Origin: an uncultured Lachnospiraceae bacterium
GTDB taxonomy: Bacteria; Bacillota; Clostridia; Lachnospirales; Lachnospiraceae
Direction: 5' to 3'
Length of the DNA: 16,013 bases
NCBI GenBank assembly: GCA_947589175.1
Contig: CANPZR010000029.1
Location: forward strand, 1-16,013
The stretch's first letter is position 1. Each line of letters opens with the position of its first letter. The notes under the pieces were generated by a model. It worked only from the letters and a program-made list of their open reading frames with translations. It did not search any database and was not told the origin of the DNA. The position numbers were made by a program, and so were the translations under genes. Below are positions 7,049 to 14,493 of the stretch, piece by piece.

Positions 7049-10000
7049 ATGAGAGAAAAAATTGCAGCAAGAAAGCTTTTCCGAAGATGCTTTCTTCTGG
7101 GGGCGCTGTTAGTTGCGGGGCTGTTTCCGGCCCGGATGGCAGCGGCGGCGGAAACGGCGCTGAACACGCCGCTTGACAAGGAAAATCCCGTATATTTTTA
7201 CGGGGACAGCATTCAGTATGGGGGAAAGACCATTGCGCTGGGCGACCACGATATCTATATCGACGGCACGCTGCCCGACGCGGTGGCCGACCAGTACAAG
7301 TATGTGTACAATGATTTTAAGGAGGCCTACGAGAAGGGAGGCATTGTGGACGGCAGCAGCGAGAAGCCCATGAACGTCTACATAGCGCCTTATGTGTACT
7401 GGATAGACGATCCGGACGATCCGGCCATCCGGGAGGGAATCAACGGCGACCCGGTGCCCTACGGGCTGTGGATGGACGTATCCTACCTCTCCTTAAAGGG
7501 GCTGACCGCCGATCCACGCAACGTGGTGCTGGCGGTGAACCGCGGGCAGAACGACGGAGCCAAGGGAAATTATACCATGTTTTACATAAACGGCACGGGG
7601 ACGCACACGGAAAATCTGACGATGGGCAATTACTGCTGTGTGGATCTGGAGTATCCGCTGGATCCGTCCCTTTCACGGGAAAAGAGGACATCGACGATTA
7701 CCCAGTCCCAGCTGTGCCTGACCAATGGCGCCAAGATTACGGCGGACAACTGCCGGTTCGTCAGCCGTCTCAATTCCTGTCCTTTTGTGGGCGGAAGCCG
7801 CATTCTTTTTACGGACTGCCATTTTGAGTGTACCGACGACTCGCTGCCTACCGGCGCCGTCTATCTGGACTGCGATTTTGACTTTTACAGCAGCAAGCCG
7901 TTCTACAACACGACGGGGACGGGTTCCGTTCTCTTAAACTGTACCTTTAACATCCGGCATACTTCCGATCAGTATCTGACCAAGGCGGGCGGCGTGGTGG
8001 CCATTATCGACGGCGCCTTTAACAGCACGACTAAAGACCAGTACATCGGATGGACGCCGAATCCGGCGGAGAGCCTCCGCTGCTATGGGAGCAACGTCAC
8101 GGTCAATTATACCTATGCGGACGGGGAGGAGACGAAAACGGACACGGTGAAAAATTACCAGATCGACGCCAAAGCTCCCTATGACAATGTGGACATCACG
8201 GGGAAAGAAGCGCTGTGCGCTTACCGCGTGGAGGCGGGCGGACAGGTGATTTACAATGTATATAATCTGCTTCGGGGAGCGGACGACTGGGATCCCCTGG
8301 GACAGAAGGACGCCATCCAGGCGGCCTCACCGGACGGAAAGGACTATACAAGCCTTCCGACAAGACTGTCCTGCAGCCCCGCCAACACCATGATCACAGA
8401 CGGGGAGACCGCTTCCATTTCTACCTCTTTTACCGGGTTTACCCGCGCGGCGGACGCCAGGGAGAAGATTACATGGAGCATGGAGGATTCCCTGAAAGAT
8501 TACATCACGCTGACCGATCAGGGCGATGGAACCTGCAAGGCGTTCTGCAAAAATCAGACGCTGGCTCCCGTGAGCGGCATGATATACGCGACGAGCGCGT
8601 CCGGCCTGGCGGCGGGGTGCTATGTGACGGCTTCGCCCCAGACGCAGCCGGCTCCTTCCTTTACATCGAGGCCTACGATGAGCCTGGACGCGGGGGCGTT
8701 TACCCTCACCTACGCTCTGTCGAATCAGGAGCTTTTAAAGGACACATCCAGTATTTCCTGGTATCGGTGCAGCGACGCCAAGGGGAAAAATTCTATTTTG
8801 ACGGCGACGACTACCAATAACAGTCCGAAGAAGACATATACGCTTACATATGACGATATCGGTTATTACATCATGGCGGTGATCCGGCCCGCGCAGCAGA
8901 TTACCTATATGGGCGACGAGGTGAGCCTGGTCAGCAGCGAGCCGGTGAAGCTTTCCGACGTCACGGCGGACTCCTATCATTTTACCACGGATTTTTCGGA
9001 CTTTGCCACGAGCAGGCAGGGCCGGGTGATTCCGGGATTCTGGGTGCGCGACGTGTACGAGGCGTGGAGAGAGGATGTGACGCTGCGTCCGAGCGCCCAG
9101 AATGGCTGGAAGTACGGTCTGGGGGCTGTGGGCTACGGCTCCGAGGGGCTGTACGGACTTCTTCCCATCCAGAGGGGCGCGCGCTTGATGTATGTGCCGT
9201 TACCTGGCGAGTACGGGGATATGGCGCTGACGCTCGTGATGAATCCGGAGAAAAATGCCGGGCAGGGATTTGGAAGCGCCGGGCAGTACATGGACATTTT
9301 CATCAAATTCGATCCCGCCACGCTGACCGGCTACGCCCTCCGCTTAGAGCGCGTGACATCATCTGGCAGGGGCGTGCAGGCGGCGCTTGTTGCCTATAAA
9401 AATGACACGGTGGAGTACATCAGTGAAAAGGTGATGACGTCGGCCTTCAACGCGGAGTGTACCGTGAACCTGTCCGCAAAGGACGGCAAGCTCAGCGCCA
9501 CGGTGACTACCACCCACAGCCAGAGCAGCGAGCAGCAGGCGGAGGGACTGAACCACTCCGTGCAGCTGGAGGCGGATATAACGGAAAATAATTATGGCGG
9601 CATGGGCGTTCTGTTTACCGGAACGGTTCCGGAGGGCAACCGCGTCATGTTCAATCACTTAGATGTGACTTGGGAAAAATCTGAGGTCCGCGTGGATTAC
9701 GACGCGATTACTCCTCAGGATCTGAAAACGGAGAGCGGGGAGTCGGAGACGCCGTCGGCGGATCCTGTCGGCACGACCTTTAAGGCGGGGAATTTTAAGT
9801 ACAGAATTACCGTGAAGGCCGATGACGGAACCGGGAAGGCGGAGATTGCCGGACCTGCCAAAAAGTCCTTGAAATCGGCGGTGGTGGGAAAGACCGTGAA
9901 GCATGACGGCGCGGTCTACACGATCACGGGAATCGGCAAAAAGGCATTTTCCGGATGCAAAAAGCTCACTAAAGTGAAAATCGGAGCCAACGTCCGCTCC

Positions 10001-10207
10001 ATCGGCGCCAGCGCCTTCGCGGGCTGCGGCAAGCTGAAGAAGATCATTATTTCTTCTAAAAAAATCAAAAAAGTGGGCAAGAGCGCGCTGAAAAATATCC
10101 ATAAAAAGTGCGTGATCCGGGTGCCGTCCTCCCAGGTGAAGGCATACAAAAAACTGTTCAAAAATAAGGGGCAGAAAAAGACAGTGAGGATAGTATCATA
10201 CAAATGA
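7049..10207 (+). CDS. Large secreted modular protein: beta-helix (pectinesterase-like), Ig-like, beta-sandwich, C-terminal BspA-type LRR
   Basis: The product has 1052 residues if started at 7049. GGAGGT ends 8 bases before this ATG but only 2 bases before the in-frame ATG at 7043, so 7049 is preferred. A Sec signal peptide covers about 1-34 (basic start, hydrophobic core, AAAA before the cut). Residues about 60-330 look like a right-handed beta-helix: the rung motif (N/D)C-x-F recurs at C235, C257, C275 and C298 (spacing 22, 18, 23), and TDDSLPTGAVYLDCDFDF recalls pectin methylesterases, although the catalytic Asp spacing is not clearly kept. Two Ig-like regions (about 440-530 and 535-635) and a probable lectin-like beta-sandwich (about 640-875) follow. 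A very lysine-rich tail (about 910-1052) contains LRR_5/BspA units such as IGKKAFSGCKKLTKVKIG. No LPxTG motif or S-layer domain is seen. A role in binding or processing plant or host glycans is inferred, not shown. Confidence 0.82.
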   Translation: MREKIAARKLFRRCFLLGALLVAGLFPARMAAAAETALNTPLDKENPVYFYGDSIQYGGKTIALGDHDIYIDGTLPDAVADQYKYVYNDFKEAYEKGGIVDGSSEKPMNVYIAPYVYWIDDPDDPAIREGINGDPVPYGLWMDVSYLSLKGLTADPRNVVLAVNRGQNDGAKGNYTMFYINGTGTHTENLTMGNYCCVDLEYPLDPSLSREKRTSTITQSQLCLTNGAKITADNCRFVSRLNSCPFVGGSRILFTDCHFECTDDSLPTGAVYLDCDFDFYSSKPFYNTTGTGSVLLNCTFNIRHTSDQYLTKAGGVVAIIDGAFNSTTKDQYIGWTPNPAESLRCYGSNVTVNYTYADGEETKTDTVKNYQIDAKAPYDNVDITGKEALCAYRVEAGGQVIYNVYNLLRGADDWDPLGQKDAIQAASPDGKDYTSLPTRLSCSPANTMITDGETASISTSFTGFTRAADAREKITWSMEDSLKDYITLTDQGDGTCKAFCKNQTLAPVSGMIYATSASGLAAGCYVTASPQTQPAPSFTSRPTMSLDAGAFTLTYALSNQELLKDTSSISWYRCSDAKGKNSILTATTTNNSPKKTYTLTYDDIGYYIMAVIRPAQQITYMGDEVSLVSSEPVKLSDVTADSYHFTTDFSDFATSRQGRVIPGFWVRDVYEAWREDVTLRPSAQNGWKYGLGAVGYGSEGLYGLLPIQRGARLMYVPLPGEYGDMALTLVMNPEKNAGQGFGSAGQYMDIFIKFDPATLTGYALRLERVTSSGRGVQAALVAYKNDTVEYISEKVMTSAFNAECTVNLSAKDGKLSATVTTTHSQSSEQQAEGLNHSVQLEADITENNYGGMGVLFTGTVPEGNRVMFNHLDVTWEKSEVRVDYDAITPQDLKTESGESETPSADPVGTTFKAGNFKYRITVKADDGTGKAEIAGPAKKSLKSAVVGKTVKHDGAVYTITGIGKKAFSGCKKLTKVKIGANVRSIGASAFAGCGKLKKIIISSKKIKKVGKSALKNIHKKCVIRVPSSQVKAYKKLFKNKGQKKTVRIVSYK

Positions 10208-10232
10208 CAGGAAAATTAATTTACTTTATAAT
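10204..10232 (+). promoter_or_regulatory. Promoter of pepD
   Basis: ATGACA (10204-10209, five of six bases of the -35 consensus), a 17-base spacer and a perfect TATAAT (10227-10232) lie directly before pepD. The -35 overlaps the stop codon of the secreted protein gene (TGA 10205-10207). The expected start is near 10239, leaving about 20 bases before the pepD ATG, enough for its GGGAGG ribosome binding site. The 52-base gap holds no terminator, so partial readthrough from upstream is also possible. Confidence 0.75.
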
Positions 10233-10259
10233 TCCAATGTCATATTATGGGAGGCAGTA

Positions 10260-11708
10260 ATGGCAGTTTTGACAGGAATTGAGCCGGAACCGGTGTTCCG
10301 GTATTTTGAGGAGATCTGCGGGATTCCCCACGGATCGGGCAGCACGAAGCAGATCAGTGATTATTGTGTGGATTTCGCGAGGGAACACGGTCTGCGCTAT
10401 GTGCAGGATGAGATGAACAATGTGATTCTGTGGAAGGACGGCACGCCGGGGTACGAGCAGTCGGCGCCGGTGATGATCCAGGGACATCTGGACATGGTGT
10501 GTGAAAAGACGCCGGAGCGCGCGATTGATTTCGCGAAGGACGGTCTTTCCCTGCGGGTGGAGAACGGCATTATCTCGGCGGATGGGACGACGTTAGGCGG
10601 AGATGATGGAATTGCCGTGGCCTGCGCGCTGGCCATTCTGGATTCGGAAGATATTCCCCACCCGCCGCTCGAGGTAGTTCTCACGGTGGACGAGGAGGTA
10701 GGGATGCTGGGAGCGGCGGCGTTAGACTGCTCGCCGATTAAATCCCGGATTCTTCTGAATATTGATTCGGAGGACGAGGGGATTCTGCTGGCCAGCTGCG
10801 CGGGCGGGACCAGTGTGAAATGCTGCCTTTCCGTGACCTTTGAGGAAGCGGAGGGGACAAAAGCCATGCTCGCCCTGACGGGGCTGACGGGCGGCCATTC
10901 CGGCGTGGAGATCGACAAGGGGCGCGCGAACGCCAACCAGCTTCTCGGCCGGGCGTTAAACGAGCTGGGAAAGAGAGTTTCCTTTTCCCTGATTTCCGTG
11001 GCAGGCGGCCTTAAGGACAACGCGATTCCCTGGGAATCCCGGGCGGAACTGGCAGTCGCTCCGAGCGACGCGCAGGCATTGCGGGCGTGGACGGAAAAAT
11101 ACAATGCGATTTTCAGAGACGAATATCGTGTGTCAGATCCGAAACTTTCCCTGGCAGTGGATTTTAAAGAGGATGGAAGATTTCGAGGGATGGATCCGGG
11201 TTCTAAGGACCGTGTCGTTGCGGCGCTGGTGGGACTTCCCGGCGGAATCCAGCGGATGAGCTCGGACATTCCGGGGCTGGTGCAGACGTCTCTCAATATG
11301 GGGATTCTGGAGACGGCCGAGAGCGAGGTTCGGATGTGCTTTGCGGTCCGCAGCAGCGTGGGGACGGAAAAAGACGAGGTGGTCAGCCGCCTGGAAAATT
11401 TCATGGGCATTTTGGGCGGAAGCACCCAGTGTTCCGGGGATTATCCGGCCTGGGAGTACAAGAGGGAATCCCGGCTGCGTGACCTGATGGTGGAGATTTT
11501 CGAGGAGCAGTACGGGAAAAAGCCTGCGGTAGAGGCGATTCACGCCGGTCTGGAGTGCGGGCTGTTCGCCGGGAAAATCCCGGATCTGGACTGCATTTCT
11601 TTTGGACCGGACGTGAAAGACATCCATACCACATCCGAGCGGATGGTCATTGAATCGGTGCAGCGCACATGGAAGTATATTCTGGAAATACTGAGACGAT
11701 TAGTGTAA
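10260..11708 (+). CDS. pepD: Aminoacyl-histidine dipeptidase (beta-Ala-His dipeptidase), M20C family
   Basis: A 482-residue cytosolic dinuclear-zinc dipeptidase that hydrolyses Xaa-His and a range of other dipeptides, recycling amino acids. Residues expected for metal binding and catalysis are visible: IQGHLDMV (H76, with D78 behind it), GGDDGIA (D115), VDEEVGM (E145 general base, E146 metal), NIDSED (D169), and DIHTTSERM near the C-terminus (H456). The lid/dimerisation insert contains the typical GGHSGVEIDKGRANA stretch. Length matches the PepD family (about 480-490). GGGAGG lies about 6 bases before the ATG, and a dedicated promoter lies just upstream. It is transcribed toward argG and ends about 75 bases before a strong shared terminator. 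The name pepD is by family; substrate range is not readable from sequence. Confidence 0.95.
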   Translation: MAVLTGIEPEPVFRYFEEICGIPHGSGSTKQISDYCVDFAREHGLRYVQDEMNNVILWKDGTPGYEQSAPVMIQGHLDMVCEKTPERAIDFAKDGLSLRVENGIISADGTTLGGDDGIAVACALAILDSEDIPHPPLEVVLTVDEEVGMLGAAALDCSPIKSRILLNIDSEDEGILLASCAGGTSVKCCLSVTFEEAEGTKAMLALTGLTGGHSGVEIDKGRANANQLLGRALNELGKRVSFSLISVAGGLKDNAIPWESRAELAVAPSDAQALRAWTEKYNAIFRDEYRVSDPKLSLAVDFKEDGRFRGMDPGSKDRVVAALVGLPGGIQRMSSDIPGLVQTSLNMGILETAESEVRMCFAVRSSVGTEKDEVVSRLENFMGILGGSTQCSGDYPAWEYKRESRLRDLMVEIFEEQYGKKPAVEAIHAGLECGLFAGKIPDLDCISFGPDVKDIHTTSERMVIESVQRTWKYILEILRRLV

Positions 11709-11784
11709 AAAATAAGCTCGATAGTTTATTGTTTTGCGATGTGATTCACATTGGCAATTTATTTCTGAGCGAAAACAAATCATA

Positions 11785-11822
11785 AAAATCCCCTGGCCGG
11801 GTAATTGGTCAGGGGATTTTTT
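11785..11822. terminator. Bidirectional rho-independent terminator between pepD and argG
   Basis: AAAATCCCCTGGCC (11785-11798) pairs with GGTCAGGGGATTTT (11807-11820) as a 14-pair stem with one G-U and an 8-base loop. On the plus strand it runs into TTTTTT (11817-11822). On the minus strand the flanking A-run (11784-11788) supplies the T-run. It therefore serves pepD from the left and argG from the right. The rest of the 137-base gap (11709-11845) is AT-rich and shows nothing else I can support. Confidence 0.93.
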
Positions 11823-11845
11823 ATAAAGAAAATTTGTTTGCGATA

Positions 11846-13066
11846 TTATTTATTTTTATTGACTTCCGCCATCTTCATCGCGCGGACCTTGGTGGAGAGA
11901 CCGAAAAGGTTGATGAAGCCCTCCGCGTCGTGGTGGTCGTACAGGTCGCCGGTGGTGAAGGAGGCGATGCTCTCATTGTACAGGCTGTACGGAGAGGTCG
12001 TGCCCGCCTTGATGATGTTGCCCTTGTAGAGCTTGAACTTCACTTCGCCGGTGACATATTTCTGGGTGGACTCGATGAACGCCTGAACCGCCTCGCGGAG
12101 CGGAGAGAACCACTTGCCCTCGTAGCAGATCTGCGCCAGCTTGTTACCCATGTCCAGCTTGACGGTGGTGGTATCCCGGTCTAAGATCAGCTCCTCTAAC
12201 TGCTTGTGCGCCTCGTAGAGAATCGTACCGCCCGGCGTCTCATACACGCCGCGGGACTTCATGCCGACCACGCGGTTTTCTACGATATCCACGATGCCGA
12301 TGCCGTGCTTGCCGCCCAGCTCATTGAGCTTGCGGATAATGTCGGCCACCTTCATCTCCACGCCGTTGATGCTCTTGGGAACGCCTGCCTCAAAGGTCAT
12401 GGTCACATACTCGCCCTCCTCCGGAGCCTTTTCCGGGGTGGTGCCCAGCACGAGAAGATGATCGAAATTCGGCTCGTTGGCAGGATCCTCCAGCTCCAGT
12501 CCCTCGTGGCTGATGTGCCACAGGTTGCGGTCGCGGCTGTAACTGCTGTCCGCGGAGAAGGGGAGGTCGATGCCGTGCGCCTTGCAGTACTCAATCTCGG
12601 ACTCGCGGGAATCCAGCGTCCACTTGTCGCTTCTCCATGCAGCGATGATCTTCAGATCCGGCGCCAGCGCCTTGATGCCAAGCTCAAAGCGAATCTGGTC
12701 ATTTCCCTTTCCGGTAGCTCCGTGGCAGATAGCGGTAGCGCCCTCCTTGCGGGCAATCTCTACCAGGCGCTTGGCGATGACCGGGCGCGCCATAGAAGTA
12801 CCGAGCAGATATTTATTCTCATATACGGCGTGAGCCTGCACGCAAGGGAGAACGTACTCCTCGCAGAACTCGTCGACGACGTCCTCGATATACAGCTTGG
12901 AAGCGCCGCAGAATTTGGCTCTCTCCTCGAGACCGTCCAGCTCCTCGCCCTGTCCGCAGTCGATGCAGACGCAGATTACTTCGTAGTCAAAATTTTCCTT
13001 CAGCCAGGGGATAATCGCGGTGGTGTCCAGACCGCCGGAGTAGGCTAAGATCACTTTTTCCTTCAT
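11846..13066 (-). CDS. argG: Argininosuccinate synthase
   Basis: The 406-residue cytosolic enzyme joins citrulline and aspartate with ATP to give argininosuccinate, the penultimate step of arginine synthesis. The N-terminal PP-loop AYSGGLDTT (8-16) binds ATP. Further family signatures include ATGKGNDQIRFE for substrate binding, SYSRDRNLWHISHEG, and GRGVYETPGGTIL-like sequence (here KSRGVYETPGGTIL). Length and composition are normal. On the minus strand GGAGGT (plus coordinates 13076-13081) lies 9 bases before the ATG. It is divergent from argC and convergent with pepD. An ArgR-type box overlaps its promoter, suggesting arginine repression. argH, which normally completes the pathway and often follows argG, is not adjacent: argG ends at a terminator. 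Confidence 0.97.
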   Translation of the reverse strand: MKEKVILAYSGGLDTTAIIPWLKENFDYEVICVCIDCGQGEELDGLEERAKFCGASKLYIEDVVDEFCEEYVLPCVQAHAVYENKYLLGTSMARPVIAKRLVEIARKEGATAICHGATGKGNDQIRFELGIKALAPDLKIIAAWRSDKWTLDSRESEIEYCKAHGIDLPFSADSSYSRDRNLWHISHEGLELEDPANEPNFDHLLVLGTTPEKAPEEGEYVTMTFEAGVPKSINGVEMKVADIIRKLNELGGKHGIGIVDIVENRVVGMKSRGVYETPGGTILYEAHKQLEELILDRDTTTVKLDMGNKLAQICYEGKWFSPLREAVQAFIESTQKYVTGEVKFKLYKGNIIKAGTTSPYSLYNESIASFTTGDLYDHHDAEGFINLFGLSTKVRAMKMAEVNKNK

Positions 13067-13118
13067 AATAGTATTACCTCCATAAGATTTAGTAAATGTA
13101 AAAAATTATCTGTTATTT

Positions 13119-13147
13119 AATATACACCCAAAATGAATATTATGCAA
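13119..13147 (-). promoter_or_regulatory. argG promoter (minus strand)
   Basis: Read on the minus strand, TTGCAT (plus 13142-13147) is followed by a 17-base spacer and TATATT (plus 13119-13124). This is a good housekeeping-type promoter about 50 bases from the argG start codon, with a start point near 13112. The ArgR-like box at 13132-13149 covers its -35 and most of the spacer. Confidence 0.7.
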
Positions 13148-13149
13148 GA
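13132..13149. promoter_or_regulatory. ArgR-type operator (ARG box) over the argG promoter
   Basis: AATGAATATTATGCAAGA fits the arginine-repressor box, whose known consensus is close to TGAAT-N4-ATTCA: TGAAT (13134-13138), four A/T bases, then TGCA. The core ATGAATATT-x-TGCA recurs at 13201-13214, exactly 68 bases away. It overlaps the argG -35, so a bound ArgR hexamer would block RNA polymerase. The argR gene itself is not in the window. Confidence 0.65.
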
Positions 13150-13160
13150 AAAAATTGTAG

Positions 13161-13189
13161 TTGAATTATTGAAAAAAAAGGAGTATAAT
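13161..13189 (+). promoter_or_regulatory. argC promoter
   Basis: TTGAAT (13161-13166), a 17-base spacer and TATAAT (13184-13189) form a strong rightward promoter with a start near 13196. The leader to argC would be about 155 bases. A second TATAAT at 13262-13267 lacks a convincing -35 (TTATAC at 13239) and is at best a weak secondary promoter. Confidence 0.75.
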
Positions 13190-13199
13190 TAAGAAGTTC

Positions 13200-13226
13200 T
13201 ATGAATATTTTGCATAAATATTCATA
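13200..13226. promoter_or_regulatory. Perfect inverted repeat, overlapping ArgR-type boxes downstream of the argC start point
   Basis: TATGAATATT (13200-13209) and AATATTCATA (13217-13226) are exact inverted copies around TTGCATA. The element can be read as two overlapping ARG boxes in opposite orientation that share the central TTTGCATAA: TGAAT-ATTT-TGCAT and TGCAT-AAAT-ATTCA. It lies at about +5 to +31 of the predicted argC transcript, a position suited to repression of initiation or to a roadblock. The remaining AT-rich sequence to argC holds repeated ATACAT motifs but no gene. Confidence 0.7.
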
Positions 13227-13351
13227 ATTATACATTTTTTATACATAATTTAAAAACCTATTATAATGGTAAAAGATGGCGCGGCGGCCAATCGGATTTT
13301 TGGAGAAATTTTTGGGACTGTCGCGTGAACGATCAGGAATGGAGGATTGCT

Positions 13352-14392
13352 ATGATCAGAGCGGGAATTATCGGCGCGACCGGCTATGCCGGACAGGAGT
13401 TAGTGCGCCTGCTTTTGCAGCATAAGGATGCGGAGATTGTGTGGTACGGCTCGCGCAGCTATGTAGATGAAAAATTCAGTTCTGTTTTTGGAAATGTGTT
13501 CCAGATTGTGGAGGACGTGTGCAAGAGCGACGATCTCCACGAGCTCGCCAGACAGGCGGACGTGATTTTTACCGCCACGCCCCAGGGGTATCTGGCGGGG
13601 GTGCTGGACGAGGAGATTTTGAGCAGCGCGAAGGTAATCGATTTGAGCGCGGATTACCGCATCAAGGATGTGGCGGTGTACGAAAAATGGTACGGCATCG
13701 AGCACAAGAGCCCCCAGTTTATACCGGAGGCGGTGTACGGGCTCTGCGAGCTCAACCGGGAGAAAATCGCCGGGGCGAGGCTGATTGCCAATCCGGGCTG
13801 TTATCCCACCTGTTCCACGCTGTCCATTTATCCGCTCGCGAAGGCGGGGCTGATCGACATGGATACGCTGATTATCGACGCCAAGTCCGGAACCTCCGGC
13901 GCGGGGCGGGGGGCCAAGGTGCCGAATCTGTACTGCGAGGTCAATGAAAATATCAAGGCATACGGGGTGGCGTCTCACAGGCACACGCCGGAGATCGAGG
14001 AGCAGCTCTCCTATGCGGTCGGGCGACCGGTGACGCTGAATTTTACGCCGCACCTGATTCCGATGAACCGAGGTATTCTGATTACGGCGTATGCGAAATA
14101 TAAGGAAGGCGCCACGAAGGAGGAAATCCGCAGAGCCTACGAGGATATGTACCGGGACGAGTATTTTGTCCGGGTGCTGGAGGACGGCGTCTGCCCGGAG
14201 ACCAAGTGGGTTGAGGGCAGCAATTTTGTGGACGTGAATGTAAAGGTGGACGAGCGCACCGGACGCGTCATTATGATGGGCGCGATGGACAATATCACCA
14301 AGGGCGCGGCGGGGCAGGCGGTGCAGAATATGAATATTTTGTTCGGGCTCGACGAGGCCGAGGGACTGCGGCTCGTGCCGATGGTGCCGTGA
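13352..14392 (+). CDS. argC: N-acetyl-gamma-glutamyl-phosphate reductase
   Basis: The 346-residue cytosolic enzyme reduces N-acetylglutamyl phosphate to the semialdehyde with NADPH, the third step of arginine synthesis. The N-terminal Rossmann motif GATGYAGQELVRLL, the catalytic cysteine C150 in IANPGCYPT, the KSGTSGAGRG loop and the SHRHTPEIEEQL stretch (catalytic His region) are all present. Length fits the common long form. The start at 13352 is chosen because GGAGG (13341-13345) lies 6 bases upstream and the protein then begins MIRAGIIGATG, as the family does. An in-frame GTG at 13325 would add nine residues without a good ribosome binding site. It is first in the argCJB operon, behind an arginine-repressor-type control region shared with argG. 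Confidence 0.97.
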   Translation: MIRAGIIGATGYAGQELVRLLLQHKDAEIVWYGSRSYVDEKFSSVFGNVFQIVEDVCKSDDLHELARQADVIFTATPQGYLAGVLDEEILSSAKVIDLSADYRIKDVAVYEKWYGIEHKSPQFIPEAVYGLCELNREKIAGARLIANPGCYPTCSTLSIYPLAKAGLIDMDTLIIDAKSGTSGAGRGAKVPNLYCEVNENIKAYGVASHRHTPEIEEQLSYAVGRPVTLNFTPHLIPMNRGILITAYAKYKEGATKEEIRRAYEDMYRDEYFVRVLEDGVCPETKWVEGSNFVDVNVKVDERTGRVIMMGAMDNITKGAAGQAVQNMNILFGLDEAEGLRLVPMVP

Positions 14393-14406
14393 CAGCAAAG
14401 GTCTGG

Positions 14407-14424
14407 CACAGCCCCGCGGCTGTG
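14407..14424 (+). other. Intercistronic GC hairpin between argC and argJ
   Basis: CACAGCC (14407-14413) and GGCTGTG (14418-14424) form a perfect 7-pair stem with a CCGC loop in the 101-base gap between argC and argJ. A second small stem, GGCA/TGCC around TAA, follows at 14447-14457. No T-run follows either, so they are not intrinsic terminators. They may stabilise mRNA ends, direct processing, or set the ratio of ArgC to ArgJ. Confidence 0.45.
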
Positions 14425-14493
14425 GAAGATGAGGTTGAATGTAGTGTGGCATAATGCCTGATTGCAGACATAAACAGAACAGGGGGAATACCG

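Noticed and set aside
10397..11425. A 342-codon minus-strand reading frame opposite pepD.
   Set aside because: Serine-rich antisense shadow of pepD with no domain pattern.
12206..13048. A 280-codon plus-strand reading frame opposite argG.
   Set aside because: It lies fully antisense to argG, has no ribosome binding site or recognisable motif, and its composition is that of a mirror frame in GC-rich codons.
13325..13351. GTG at 13325 as the argC start.
   Set aside because: It has no ribosome binding site and adds nine residues not expected in the family; the ATG at 13352 has GGAGG at 6 bases.
13400..14452. A 350-codon minus-strand reading frame opposite argC.
   Set aside because: It is antisense to a clear argC gene, His/Arg-rich as expected of a shadow frame, and has no start signals.
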